From assembly GCA_017538465.1 (NCBI GenBank), contig JAFYIW010000145.1:1-19096 (forward strand): a stretch of 19,096 bases of DNA. Direction: 5' to 3'. A model generated the notes under the pieces. The model had not been told where the DNA came from. It searched no databases and worked only from the letters and a program-made list of their open reading frames with translations. Position numbers and translations under genes: made by a program. Numbering within the stretch: position 1 is the first letter of the stretch; each line of letters starts with the position of its first letter. Below are positions 1 through 7,101 of the stretch, piece after piece. Origin of the DNA: Victivallales bacterium. GTDB taxonomy: Bacteria > Verrucomicrobiota > Lentisphaeria > Oligosphaerales > Oligosphaeraceae.

Positions 1-1896
1 AATGACCAGGTTATTCATGATATACTCATAGCGTGCGTGGGTGTCATTCCCCATCAGCAAATTCAACACGCCATCCACATCACGGGAATTCTCAATGGTC
101 ACTGGCTGAAGTTTAATGGATTCTGGATGAATGAACTGTCCGAACTCCTTCGGATTGATTTCACCCAGCCCCTTGAATCGTGTGACCTCGACGCCCTGGC
201 CGATTTTCTTCATGGCGGCATCGCGTTCCTTTTCGGTGTAGCAGTAGATGGGGTCGTGGCTCTTGCTGCGGGCACGGAAAAGCGGCGTCTCCAGAATATA
301 CAGATGCTCCGAGGAGACCAGCTGGGGGAAGAAGGTCAGGAAGAAAGTAATCAGCAAATTACGGATATGGAAGCCGTCATAGTCGGCATCGGTGGCGATC
401 ACCACCTTGGCATAGCGGAGATTATCAGTATTCTCCTCGGCGCCAAGTGCTTTCATCATCCCATAGAGCTCCTCGTTCTTATAGATGACCTCCTTGGTCA
501 GACCATAGCAGTTGGTAATCACGCCACGCAAAGCGAAGACCGCCTGCGTCTCCGCATCCCGCGAGGCCGAGACCGAACCGGCGGCGGAATCGCCCTCCGT
601 GAGGAAAATCATCGAATTCAGGCACTTCTCCTTCTCCTCCGGCCTGCGGCGGCTCTCCGCCTCGTTGAAATGAAACTTGCAGTCCCGCAGCTTCTTGATC
701 TTCAGCACGGACTTCTCGGCCAGTTCCCTGGCGCCCTTGCGGATGCTCTGAATCTGCTTGCGGACGCTCTCGTTCTTGGCGATCTTGTCAAAGATGACCT
801 GTTTGACCTCCGGATTCTTGTAGAGAATCTGAACCAACGCCGCCTTGATGTCCTGAACCCACTGCGGCCGTAGCTCGACGCTGGTCAGCTTGTGCTTGGT
901 CTGGGAGTCGAAGTTCGCGTTCTCCATGCGGATGGCAATGGCGCCGGTCAGCCCCGCACGCACATCATCCGGATCAAACTGCTTGTCCTTGGGCGCGATT
1001 TCGTTGACGGCCTTGGCGATGGCCTCCTTAAAGGCGGAGAGGTGAGTCCCCCCATCGTTGGTGTAGTTGCTGTTGGCGAAGGAGTAGTAGGTCTCGTTCG
1101 AGGAGTTGGTGTGGGCGAAGGCGAACTCGAGGTTTTCGGTACGGTAGTGGATGACCTCGTAAAGCGCATTGCCCTCCAACTTGCTCTCCACCATATCCTG
1201 CAGACCACGCCGCGAGAAGAACTTCTCGCCGTTCAACTCCAGCGAGAGATTCGCGTTCAGCCACGCATAATGCTGCAGACGGCGTTCCAGGAACTTCTTC
1301 TCAAAATGATATTCGCCGAAAATCTCCCTGGATGGACGGAAGCGGATGTAGGTGCCGTTGGACTCCTGCGTCCTGCCCTTGCTCTCCTTGACCAGCTTTC
1401 CCTCCTGGAAAAGCACCGTCACCATCCGGCCGTCCCGGAAACTGGAGGCCTCAAACTCCTCCGAGAGGAAATTCACTGCCTTCAGACCCACGCCGTTCAT
1501 GCCAATGGACGCCGAGAAAATCTTCGGCTTGCCATCCTCGCCGGTCGCGAACTTGCCGCCCGTGTTGATCTTCGACACGCAGTCCTTGAGCTTCTCCAGG
1601 GGGATGCCGCGTCCGTAGTCACGCACCGAGACCGTGCCATCCTCCGTCAAAGTGGTGATGACCCGGCGCCCCGCCCCCATCATGAACTCGTCGATGGAGT
1701 TGTCCACGACCTCCTTGAAGAGGACATAGATGCCGTCGTCATTGTGCTCGCCATTCCCCAGTGCGCCAATATACATGCCGGGACGCTGGCGGATATGCTC
1801 GCGGCTTTCCAGCGTCCGGATGGAATTCTGGTCATAGCTTCCGCCCGCCACGCGGGCGGGCGCGTCCAAATTCATTTCAGGGGTTAACTGGGCCAT
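1..1896 (-). CDS. parE: DNA topoisomerase IV subunit B (ParE), 3' end cut by window edge
   Basis: This is the ATPase/TOPRIM subunit of a type IIA topoisomerase, which decatenates and relaxes DNA together with the ParC/GyrA-type subunit. My reverse-strand translation gives 632 codons with no stop. It starts MAQLTPEMNLDAP at the ATG at 1896, and the frame is still open at base 1. The GHKL ATPase shows EVVDNSIDEF (Glu62, Asn66), a GRGIP segment, and the IGMNGVGLKAVN ATP-lid. The TOPRIM domain shows TEGDSAAGS (Glu434) and DADYDG (Asp503, Asp505, Asp507), followed by RFKGLGEI. The segment QAVFALRGVITNCYG resembles the ParE form of Bacteroidota and PVC bacteria more than Proteobacterial GyrB, so I call ParE. 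GyrB is the alternative. Probably only a few C-terminal residues are missing, since the visible end, MGNDTHARYEYIMNNLVI, is the usual terminus. No strong Shine-Dalgarno is seen. A parC gene would be expected just beyond base 1. Confidence 0.93.
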   Translation of the reverse strand, partial: MAQLTPEMNLDAPARVAGGSYDQNSIRTLESREHIRQRPGMYIGALGNGEHNDDGIYVLFKEVVDNSIDEFMMGAGRRVITTLTEDGTVSVRDYGRGIPLEKLKDCVSKINTGGKFATGEDGKPKIFSASIGMNGVGLKAVNFLSEEFEASSFRDGRMVTVLFQEGKLVKESKGRTQESNGTYIRFRPSREIFGEYHFEKKFLERRLQHYAWLNANLSLELNGEKFFSRRGLQDMVESKLEGNALYEVIHYRTENLEFAFAHTNSSNETYYSFANSNYTNDGGTHLSAFKEAIAKAVNEIAPKDKQFDPDDVRAGLTGAIAIRMENANFDSQTKHKLTSVELRPQWVQDIKAALVQILYKNPEVKQVIFDKIAKNESVRKQIQSIRKGARELAEKSVLKIKKLRDCKFHFNEAESRRRPEEKEKCLNSMIFLTEGDSAAGSVSASRDAETQAVFALRGVITNCYGLTKEVIYKNEELYGMMKALGAEENTDNLRYAKVVIATDADYDGFHIRNLLITFFLTFFPQLVSSEHLYILETPLFRARSKSHDPIYCYTEKERDAAMKKIGQGVEVTRFKGLGEINPKEFGQFIHPESIKLQPVTIENSRDVDGVLNLLMGNDTHARYEYIMNNLVI

Positions 1897-1944
1897 GAAT
1901 TCAAGAGCAAACCGGCCACGTCGCGCATGGCCATGGTGCATCCG

Positions 1945-2361
1945 TCACTTTTTCCGGGAGCTACGGGAGGAACGGGACGAGGAGGAGGAGGGCTTGCGGG
2001 AGACCGACGGAGCGGACGACGGCACCTTGCGGCGGGAAGTGCTCATCCCCCCCATCGACATGCCGGTGCGCTGGCGCTTGGGCTTCACTTCCTCGTCCAG
2101 ATACACATCGTCATCCAGGTCCTCATCAAGGTCGGGCTCCATGTCGTCCTCGAAATCGCTTTCGTCCTCCTCCTCGTCATCGTACTCATCCTCGAACTCG
2201 TCCAAATCCTCGTCATCCAGGTCATCCTGGTCATAGTTATTCTGCAGGGACGAGGCCATGACAAGCTGGCCGCACTCGGGGCAGAAGCCGTCCTCCTTCT
2301 CGACATCCGAGACGCGGACCTTGCATTCGCAATGGGGGCATTTGATGGTTTCACCAGCCAT
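1945..2361 (-). CDS. Small zinc-ribbon protein with acidic middle and Ser/Arg/Lys-rich tail
   Basis: This is a 138-residue protein of unknown function with three clear zones. Residues 8-30 carry a CxxC-x15-CxxC zinc ribbon (Cys8, Cys11, Cys27, Cys30, with an extra Cys13). Residues about 43-91 are almost continuous Asp/Glu with scattered Tyr and Leu. Residues about 93-138 are basic and serine-rich, ending SSRSSRSSRKK. A very good ribosome binding site (GGAG, about 8 nt upstream) supports the ATG at 2361. The gene lies between rho and parE on the same strand, 48 nt upstream of the parE start, and is probably co-transcribed with parE. The ribbon and charged arms suggest contact with nucleic acid or RNA polymerase, but that is inference. 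I recognise no family. Codon-level low complexity (runs of GAC/GAG/GAT) means homology searches should mask the middle. Confidence 0.85.
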   Translation of the reverse strand: MAGETIKCPHCECKVRVSDVEKEDGFCPECGQLVMASSLQNNYDQDDLDDEDLDEFEDEYDDEEEDESDFEDDMEPDLDEDLDDDVYLDEEVKPKRQRTGMSMGGMSTSRRKVPSSAPSVSRKPSSSSSRSSRSSRKK

Positions 2362-2431
2362 TCGAAATCTCCTTAGTTCATGTAAAAGGGTTCAGAGCCG
2401 ACAAGGCACTTGCAGACTTGAGACGCGGACA

Positions 2432-2457
2432 GCGCAATGGCCTTCCGCCCATTGCGC
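2432..2457. terminator. Perfect 9-bp hairpin between rho and the zinc-ribbon gene
   Basis: GCGCAATGG (2432-2440) and CCATTGCGC (2449-2457) are perfect inverted repeats around an 8-nt loop. There is no T tract on either side. It may be a second terminator or processing hairpin after rho, or a structure in the leader of the zinc-ribbon gene. No protein-coding signal was seen in 2362-2530. Confidence 0.45.
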
Positions 2458-2479
2458 GTAATTTACACCGCGCACGAGA

Positions 2480-2522
2480 ATTCTCCCGCCATCCGGAAAG
2501 ATTTTCGGGAAGGCGGGAGAAT
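2480..2522 (-). terminator. Strong hairpin 8 nt after the rho stop codon
   Basis: An 11-bp perfect stem pairs 2480-2490 (ATTCTCCCGCC) with 2512-2522 (GGCGGGAGAAT). An inner stem, roughly 2493-2499 with 2502-2508, extends it. It begins 8 nt beyond the rho stop (2531-2533) in the direction of rho transcription. It is not followed by a U run, so it could act as a weak terminator, a pause, or a 3'-end stabiliser that sets rho apart from the downstream zinc-ribbon and parE genes. Confidence 0.5.
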
Positions 2523-2530
2523 CCTTTCAC

Positions 2531-4342
2531 TCACCCATCGGCGCTCTTCGCCTTGTCCTTGTTGGCCTTCAGGGAAAGCAGGAATTCGGCGTTCGTGCCG
2601 GTCTTTCGAAGATTGGCGACCAGTCGTTCCATGGCGTTGGCCGGGTCGTTCAGCGTGGCCAGGCCGCGGCGCAGATACCACATGTAATCCAGTTCCTCGG
2701 CATCCACGATAAGCTCCTCGCGGCGGGTGCCGGACTTGGTGATGTCGATGGCGGGGAAGACACGGCGGTCGGCGAGCATCCGGTCCAGGTGGAGCTCCAT
2801 ATTGCCAGTGCCCTTGAACTCCTCGAAGATGAGCTCATCCATGCGGCTACCCGTGTCGATGAGGGCAGTGGCCAGAATGGTCAGCGAACCACCGCCCTGG
2901 ATATTGCGTGCCGCGCCGAAGAAGCGCTTGGGCTTATGGAGCGCATTGGCGTCCAGGCCCCCCGAGAGAATCCTTCCCGAGCGTGGCGCGAGGGTGTTAT
3001 AGGCGCGGGCCAGCCGGGTGATGGAATCCAGCAGGATGACCACATGCCTGCCATTCTCCACCAGTCGCTTCGCGCGTTCGGAAACGAGCTCGGCCAGCAT
3101 CACATGGTGTTCGGGCGGCTCGTCAAATGTCGAGGCGACGATCTCCGCATCCACCAGCCGTTTCATGTCCGTGACCTCCTCGGGACGTTCGTCAATGAGC
3201 AGGATAATCAAGGTGACGTCATCATTGTTGGCCAATACGGAGTTGGCAATCTTCTGGAGCATAATCGTCTTTCCCGTGCGGGGCGGGGCGACGATGAGGC
3301 CGCGCTGGCCGCGTCCGATGGGCGTCACCAGGTCCACGACACGCATCGCGATTTCCTCCTTCCCCCGTTCCAGCAGAATGCGCTGCGTGGGATAGAAGGG
3401 CGTGAGGCTCTCGAAGGCCCGCAGGCCATGTCGTTCCGCCGGCGCGGTGCCGTTGACCGCATAGACCTTGAGCATGGCGCTCATGGTCTCCTTTTCGCGG
3501 GGGCGCTTCACGCTGCCGAAGACCAGGTCTCCCGCGCGCAGTCCATAGCGCTTGACATACAGCGGAGTCACATAGACGTCGTCCGGCGACGCAAGATAAT
3601 TGAGTTCGGGGCAGCGCAGATACCCATAGCCGTCATTGGAGAACTCAATGACGTCGGAGGCGAAGGAGGCCTCCGTCAGGTTGTCCCGCTGGTCATTGGC
3701 GGCGATGATCTTGGCCACCAGCCCCTCCATGTCACCGCTGTCCAATTGATTGATATCGACCGCGAGCTCCTCGGCGACCTTCGCCAGCACCGGGAGGTCA
3801 ACGGCAAGCAGATGGAGGCGGTTGAGGCGCGGACGGGTGAGGTCGCGGACCTCCTCCGTCTCAATGTAGGCGGCCTCCAGTTCCCCTTCGTCCTCAAAAC
3901 CGGCGACGAACTCGTCCGTCACCGCCAGGTCATCCCGCACATAATGCGCAGGGCCATTTTTCCGTGCGTTTCTGCCTCCTTTGCCGGCGCGGGAGCCCTT
4001 GCCGCCTCGTCCCGCGGGCGGCTGCGGCACCTCAAAGCCCGGTCGCATCGCCTTGGCGACCTTTTCCTTTTCCACCTGCGCCTTGGGGGGCGGAAGCGTG
4101 ACTGGCTGAGCCATGCCCGCACGGGGTCTGGAGAGGCTGATGAGACCATTGCCGGCGTTGGGTATCAGCGTATTCATGAGCCGTCCGGACGCATTGCCCT
4201 GCCCGTTGTCCGACAATGGGACGGCAGGCGGCTCCGCGTCGGGGATCCGCAGTCTGTCATCTGCGGCGTCTGGCGTGGCGGTTGGTTTTTCCTGGCTGGC
4301 ATCTTCCAGCGTGGCAGTCGTTTTATCCGATTTTGCAGTCAT
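2531..4342 (-). CDS. rho: Transcription termination factor Rho with long N-terminal extension
   Basis: This is the hexameric RNA-dependent ATPase/helicase that releases transcripts at Rho-dependent terminators. From the ATG at 4342 it has 603 residues, against 419 in E. coli. The extra length is an N-terminal region of about 150 residues that is low complexity and Gly/Arg/Lys-rich (GRGGKGSRAGKGGRNARKNG), plausibly an extra RNA-binding arm. Next come a Rho_N-like helical segment (about 170-215), the cold-shock RNA-binding fold with DGYGYLRCPELNYL (about 234-256), the Walker A loop APPRTGKT (about 351-358), Walker B (LIILLIDERPEEVTDM), the Q-loop (SGGLDANALHKPKRFFGAAR) and the R-loop (SGTRREEL). 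All catalytic motifs look intact. An in-frame TTG two codons earlier (4348) is an alternative start. The ATG has no Shine-Dalgarno of its own and overlaps the stop of a short upstream ORF, which suggests translational coupling. Confidence 0.97.
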   Translation of the reverse strand: MTAKSDKTTATLEDASQEKPTATPDAADDRLRIPDAEPPAVPLSDNGQGNASGRLMNTLIPNAGNGLISLSRPRAGMAQPVTLPPPKAQVEKEKVAKAMRPGFEVPQPPAGRGGKGSRAGKGGRNARKNGPAHYVRDDLAVTDEFVAGFEDEGELEAAYIETEEVRDLTRPRLNRLHLLAVDLPVLAKVAEELAVDINQLDSGDMEGLVAKIIAANDQRDNLTEASFASDVIEFSNDGYGYLRCPELNYLASPDDVYVTPLYVKRYGLRAGDLVFGSVKRPREKETMSAMLKVYAVNGTAPAERHGLRAFESLTPFYPTQRILLERGKEEIAMRVVDLVTPIGRGQRGLIVAPPRTGKTIMLQKIANSVLANNDDVTLIILLIDERPEEVTDMKRLVDAEIVASTFDEPPEHHVMLAELVSERAKRLVENGRHVVILLDSITRLARAYNTLAPRSGRILSGGLDANALHKPKRFFGAARNIQGGGSLTILATALIDTGSRMDELIFEEFKGTGNMELHLDRMLADRRVFPAIDITKSGTRREELIVDAEELDYMWYLRRGLATLNDPANAMERLVANLRKTGTNAEFLLSLKANKDKAKSADG

Positions 4343-4401
4343 GTCCAATTGATTTTACGGTTCAGAGAAAAAAGAGACAGGATATTCATGCGGGCATCCA
4401 T
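4339..4401 (-). CDS. Candidate 20-codon rho leader peptide, overlapping the rho start
   Basis: In the 77-nt gap between coaE and rho, an ATG at 4401 opens a reading frame of 20 codons. It begins MDARMNILSL and ends KINWT. Its TGA (4341-4339) overlaps the rho ATG (4342-4340) as ATGA. A GGAGG lies at 4405-4409, 3 nt before the start, which is close spacing. A second in-frame ATG is at 4389. The rho ATG itself has no visible ribosome binding site, so translation of this leader could deliver ribosomes to rho. E. coli rho also has a known leader peptide (RhoL), though the two share no evident sequence. Chance occurrence of so short an ORF is quite possible. Confidence 0.45.
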   Translation of the reverse strand: MDARMNILSLFSLNRKINWT

Positions 4402-4419
4402 TGGCCTCCAGTGGCCTCG

Positions 4420-5016
4420 TCATGCGGAATCCTCTTGTTTGACCAGTTGTCCATAGATTCGACGGCACTGTTCCTGCAGTAATTTCATTGAGCCGATGGT
4501 CAGAACGCCAAAGTCGGCGCGGTTGAGCTTCTCGTCCCGCGAGAGCTGCGAATGAATGCGACTTTCGATTTCCGCATCGTCCCAGCCCCTTTGGCGCAGG
4601 CGCCGCAGTTGCTGTTCCTCGCTGCACCAGGTGGCGACCACGCGGACCTCCGGCAGCGTCCACCCGACTTCATACCACAGCGGCACCGCCACGAACAACG
4701 GCGCCGGAGCGACCCGCGCAGCCTCGGCGCACATCCGCTCCCGGATCATCGGATGCAGCAATGCATTGAGCCAGGCCAGCTCTGCCGGATCACGGAAGAC
4801 TCGTGCGGCGACGGCCTTGCGGTCCAACGTGCCATCCGGCAAACGCACGGCGTCTCCGAAATGCTCCGCGATGGGCTGGAGGGCCGGACCACCCGGCGCG
4901 TACAGCGCGTGGGCGGCCTCATCCGTGTCCAGACAATGCGCGCCTAATTTGGCAAATGCGGCAAGCACAGTGCTTTTCCCCGTGCCGATGCCGCCAGTTA
5001 TGACGACAAAACTCAT
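4420..5016 (-). CDS. coaE: Dephospho-CoA kinase
   Basis: CoaE phosphorylates the 3'-hydroxyl of dephospho-CoA with ATP, the last step of coenzyme A synthesis in the cytoplasm. From the ATG at 5016 the protein has 198 residues, the usual family length. It begins MSFVVITGGIGTGKST, which places the P-loop right at the N terminus as in the family. LDTDEAAH takes the place of the usual DAD-type substrate motif, and LLHPMIRERM and VAVPLWYEVGW match the later conserved blocks. A GTG at 5088 would add 24 residues and overlap miaA, and these extra residues have no counterpart in the family, so I prefer 5016. It lies 47 nt after the miaA stop and is followed by rho, an arrangement consistent with one operon. 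Confidence 0.93.
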   Translation of the reverse strand: MSFVVITGGIGTGKSTVLAAFAKLGAHCLDTDEAAHALYAPGGPALQPIAEHFGDAVRLPDGTLDRKAVAARVFRDPAELAWLNALLHPMIRERMCAEAARVAPAPLFVAVPLWYEVGWTLPEVRVVATWCSEEQQLRRLRQRGWDDAEIESRIHSQLSRDEKLNRADFGVLTIGSMKLLQEQCRRIYGQLVKQEDSA

Positions 5017-5063
5017 ACTGCGTGAACTTGTTGACGTCTTCCGGCCCGCCCTCGGCGCCGCCG

Positions 5064-6005
5064 TCAACCATTCTTCCAATGTCTGCACACCTCATCCGCG
5101 AGATGTTCTGCCCATTGCGGCCCCCAACGCTCAAAAGGCAACCAGACGGCGCCAGGATGCTGATGCCGAAACCAAGTCAACTGCCGGCGGGCATACTGGA
5201 TGGTGCGATTCGCCAGCGTCTCCGTCAAGGCACTCTCTGTAAAGGGGCCATGCCCCGCCAGATATTCGGCGATATCCCGATAGCCCAGCGCCTGCCAGGC
5301 GGTCGGCGTCTGCGCAAGCCCGCGCCGCAACGCCTCGCGGCACTCGTCAACCCATCCGGCCGCAATCATGGCGGCCGTGCGCCGACGAATGCGTTCCTTC
5401 AGATGCGCGAAATCCGGCAGCAGACAGAATTGTCTGAAACCCTCCAGGGGTTTTTCCGAGCGCCCACGCAATTTCCAAGGCGCCTGCCCCGTCAGACGGT
5501 AAATCTCGACGGCACGCGCCAAATGGCGCGGATTGCGTTGAAGGTCATCCGGCAACGGTCCCGCCGCCGACAATTCGGCCTGCAGCCGTTCGCGTCCTTC
5601 TGGAGTCGAGCTTTCCTTGCGCAAGCCCGCGGCCAAGGCGGCGTCACTGGGCAGCAATTGAAAATCATAGCACAGCGCACGGGCATACAATCCCGTGCCG
5701 CCGACGATGATGGGCAGATGCCCGCGCGCCGAAATCTCCCCCGTCAGCCGCTTTGCCGCTGGCACGAAGAGATTCACATTCCAGGGTTCCTGGAGTTCCA
5801 GACAAGCCACCAGGTGATGGGGAACTCTCTCGCGTTCTTCCTCGGTGGGCTGAGCAGTTCCGATCGCCAATCCCCGATAGACCTGCATGGAGTCGCAGGA
5901 AATCACCTCCCCCGACAGGCGGCTTGCCAGCTCCAGTCCAAGGGCGCTTTTGCCGGAGCAAGTCGGTCCGAGCAGAACCAGCACAGGAGAGGCGGAGGCC
6001 ATCAT
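5064..6005 (-). CDS. miaA: tRNA dimethylallyltransferase
   Basis: MiaA transfers a dimethylallyl group from DMAPP to N6 of adenosine-37 in tRNAs reading UNN codons, which improves decoding fidelity. The 313-residue protein matches the family length. It has the P-loop GPTCSGKS (residues 13-20), the DSMQVYRGLAIGTA motif near residues 38-51, IIVGGTGLYARAL in the middle, and TIQYARRQLTWFR near the C terminus, where the tRNA-binding and zinc-free insertion segments lie. The start ATG at 6005 overlaps the lspA stop as ATGA. A second ATG follows directly at 6002 and cannot be ruled out. The overlap implies translational coupling to lspA. Confidence 0.95.
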   Translation of the reverse strand: MMASASPVLVLLGPTCSGKSALGLELASRLSGEVISCDSMQVYRGLAIGTAQPTEEERERVPHHLVACLELQEPWNVNLFVPAAKRLTGEISARGHLPIIVGGTGLYARALCYDFQLLPSDAALAAGLRKESSTPEGRERLQAELSAAGPLPDDLQRNPRHLARAVEIYRLTGQAPWKLRGRSEKPLEGFRQFCLLPDFAHLKERIRRRTAAMIAAGWVDECREALRRGLAQTPTAWQALGYRDIAEYLAGHGPFTESALTETLANRTIQYARRQLTWFRHQHPGAVWLPFERWGPQWAEHLADEVCRHWKNG

Positions 6006-6514
6006 TTCACGGACTTCTCGTGGCGTTCAAAGAACACCGCATAGACTAGCAGGAAGATCACCGAGCAGGTGATGGCGCCATCCGCCACATTGAAGGCCGG
6101 CCAGCTCCAAGCCCTGCCCAAATGGAAATCCAGAAAATCCACCACGCCTTCGGAAAAGAACGCCCGGTCGATAAAATTGCCGAGGATGCCGCCCAGCAGC
6201 GTCCCGTATGCGAGGGCGAGAGGGGGCTTCCCCTCGGAAAGCGGCTTGAAGAAGACAATCAGGACAAGCGCCGCCAGCAGCGAAATCACCGCCAGAAGCC
6301 AAGTGTATTGATGGAAGATGCCCCACGCCGCCCCGAGGTTGCGCACATGCACCAGACTGAAGACCCCCGGAATGATGACGATTTCGTTTCCCGCCGCAGG
6401 ATCCGGCCAGTTGGCATAGACCAGATATTTCGTCAAATGATCCATGGCAACCACCGTGAGGGCGATCACGCCAGGCCAGCCCAACAGAGAAGTCTTGGAA
6501 AAACGGCTAGGCAT
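6002..6514 (-). CDS. lspA: Lipoprotein signal peptidase (SPase II)
   Basis: LspA is the inner-membrane aspartyl protease that removes signal peptides from prolipoproteins after lipid attachment. From the ATG at 6514 it has 170 residues. Four hydrophobic segments are visible, around LLGWPGVIALTVVAMDHLTKY, YTWLLAVISLLAALVLIVF, ALAYGTLLGGILGNFID, and ITCSVIFLLVYAVFF. The two catalytic aspartates lie in GNFIDRAF and FNVADGAI, and the DHLTKYLV and RNLGAAWGIF blocks are also as expected. An upstream in-frame start at 6559 lies within the preceding zinc-finger gene and is less likely. The chosen start overlaps that gene's end by 8 nt, and the stop overlaps miaA, so all three are probably translated in sequence. 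Confidence 0.95.
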   Translation of the reverse strand: MPSRFSKTSLLGWPGVIALTVVAMDHLTKYLVYANWPDPAAGNEIVIIPGVFSLVHVRNLGAAWGIFHQYTWLLAVISLLAALVLIVFFKPLSEGKPPLALAYGTLLGGILGNFIDRAFFSEGVVDFLDFHLGRAWSWPAFNVADGAITCSVIFLLVYAVFFERHEKSVK

Positions 6515-6905
6515 GACGACGCGGCGTGCTCTTGGACTCGCGGGCGCTCTTGCAGTCAATGCAATAGCGCGCGTATGGCCGAATCTCCAGGCGGGCGCCG
6601 CCGATGCGCTTTCCGCAGTCCTGGCAAATGCCGAAGGTTCCTTTGCGGATGTTGTTCAACGCGTCATCGATGAGCTGAAGCGTCTCGCTGCCCTTGGCCA
6701 TCATGGAAAGATCCACGGAGTGGATGAAATCCTCGCTGCCAGTCTCCTCGATGTTTTCGCGCGGCCCGCGATTCGCCAGATTGCTCCGCGAACTCTTCAT
6801 GGTGCCCGCGATGCGCTGGCGCTCCGCCAGGAGCCGCTGGCGGAACTGCTCCAGCTCCTCCGGGGAAAAAGCGGCCTCAGGCACGGCTTTTTTTCGACTT
6901 GTCAT
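6507..6905 (-). CDS. DksA/TraR-family zinc-finger RNA polymerase regulator
   Basis: DksA-type proteins bind in the RNA polymerase secondary channel and, often with ppGpp, adjust initiation at growth-related promoters. From the ATG at 6905 the protein has 132 residues: an N-terminal helical coiled-coil (about 13-100), then the C4 zinc finger CQDC-x17-CIDC and a short basic tail. The E. coli DksA tip motif DxxDxA is not present. The matching region reads DFIHSVDLSMMA, so its activity may differ from true DksA. No Shine-Dalgarno precedes this ATG. Two in-frame starts upstream (ATG at 6968 and TTG at 6977) also lack one, and I chose 6905 because the extra residues are not typical of the family. 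It is the first gene of the block running to parE. Confidence 0.85.
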   Translation of the reverse strand: MTSRKKAVPEAAFSPEELEQFRQRLLAERQRIAGTMKSSRSNLANRGPRENIEETGSEDFIHSVDLSMMAKGSETLQLIDDALNNIRKGTFGICQDCGKRIGGARLEIRPYARYCIDCKSARESKSTPRRHA

Positions 6906-6990
6906 GTTGAAAGGAATGGGAAGGGTAGTCACGGGCAAATGCAGGAAAAAGGTGACGTTTTCTGCCATTTGCGCCAAAGAAAGGAAGCAG

Positions 6991-7027
6991 CCATCCGGCC
7001 AGAGAGAATATCATTTTGGTCGGATGG
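6991..7027 (-). promoter_or_regulatory. Leader hairpin upstream of the dksA-like/lspA/miaA/coaE/rho block
   Basis: CCATCCGGCC (6991-7000) is the inverted complement of GGTCGGATGG (7018-7027) except at one position, giving a 10-bp stem with one mismatch and a 17-nt loop. It lies directly downstream of the proposed promoter and about 85 nt before the first start codon, so it would form in the 5' leader RNA. The RNA after it is pyrimidine-rich (CTTCCTTTCTTT), so an attenuator role is possible but unproven. Confidence 0.4.
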
Positions 7028-7043
7028 TTCTGCGCTTGCGCAT

Positions 7044-7071
7044 AAGATAATGGCTTATCGGAAAATTGCAA
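7044..7071 (-). promoter_or_regulatory. Proposed sigma70-type promoter for the dksA-like to rho operon
   Basis: On the minus strand, TTGCAA (-35, 7066-7071) and TATCTT (-10, 7044-7049) are separated by 16 nt. A 14-nt palindrome, GATAAGCCATTATC, covers the spacer and -10 region and could be an operator. No better promoter was seen in 6906-7101. This is pattern matching only. Confidence 0.4.
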
Positions 7072-7093
7072 CTGCCGTTCCCGGTTTCAGTTG
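7062..7093 (-). terminator. Terminator-like hairpin after tpsA
   Basis: Eight nt beyond the tpsA stop, the minus strand reads CAACTG, aaa, CCG, ggaa, CGG, CAGTTG, then CAATTTT. The outer 6-bp arms (7088-7093 and 7069-7074) and inner CCG/CGG make a bulged stem. A short T run follows at 7062-7065. It overlaps the -35 element of the next operon. Confidence 0.45.
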
Positions 7094-7101
7094 TTTTCCC
7101 A

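Noticed and set aside
37..1887. Two long plus-strand open frames opposite parE (278 and 331 codons).
   Set aside because: They are antisense shadows of a clear ParE coding frame on the minus strand and have no domains.
2789..4456. A 555-codon plus-strand open frame opposite rho.
   Set aside because: Rho on the minus strand explains the region fully with intact motifs, and the antisense frame has no recognisable domain.
6877..7071. A 64-codon minus-strand ORF upstream of and overlapping the DksA-like gene.
   Set aside because: It runs into the gene out of frame, starts inside the proposed promoter and has no ribosome site.
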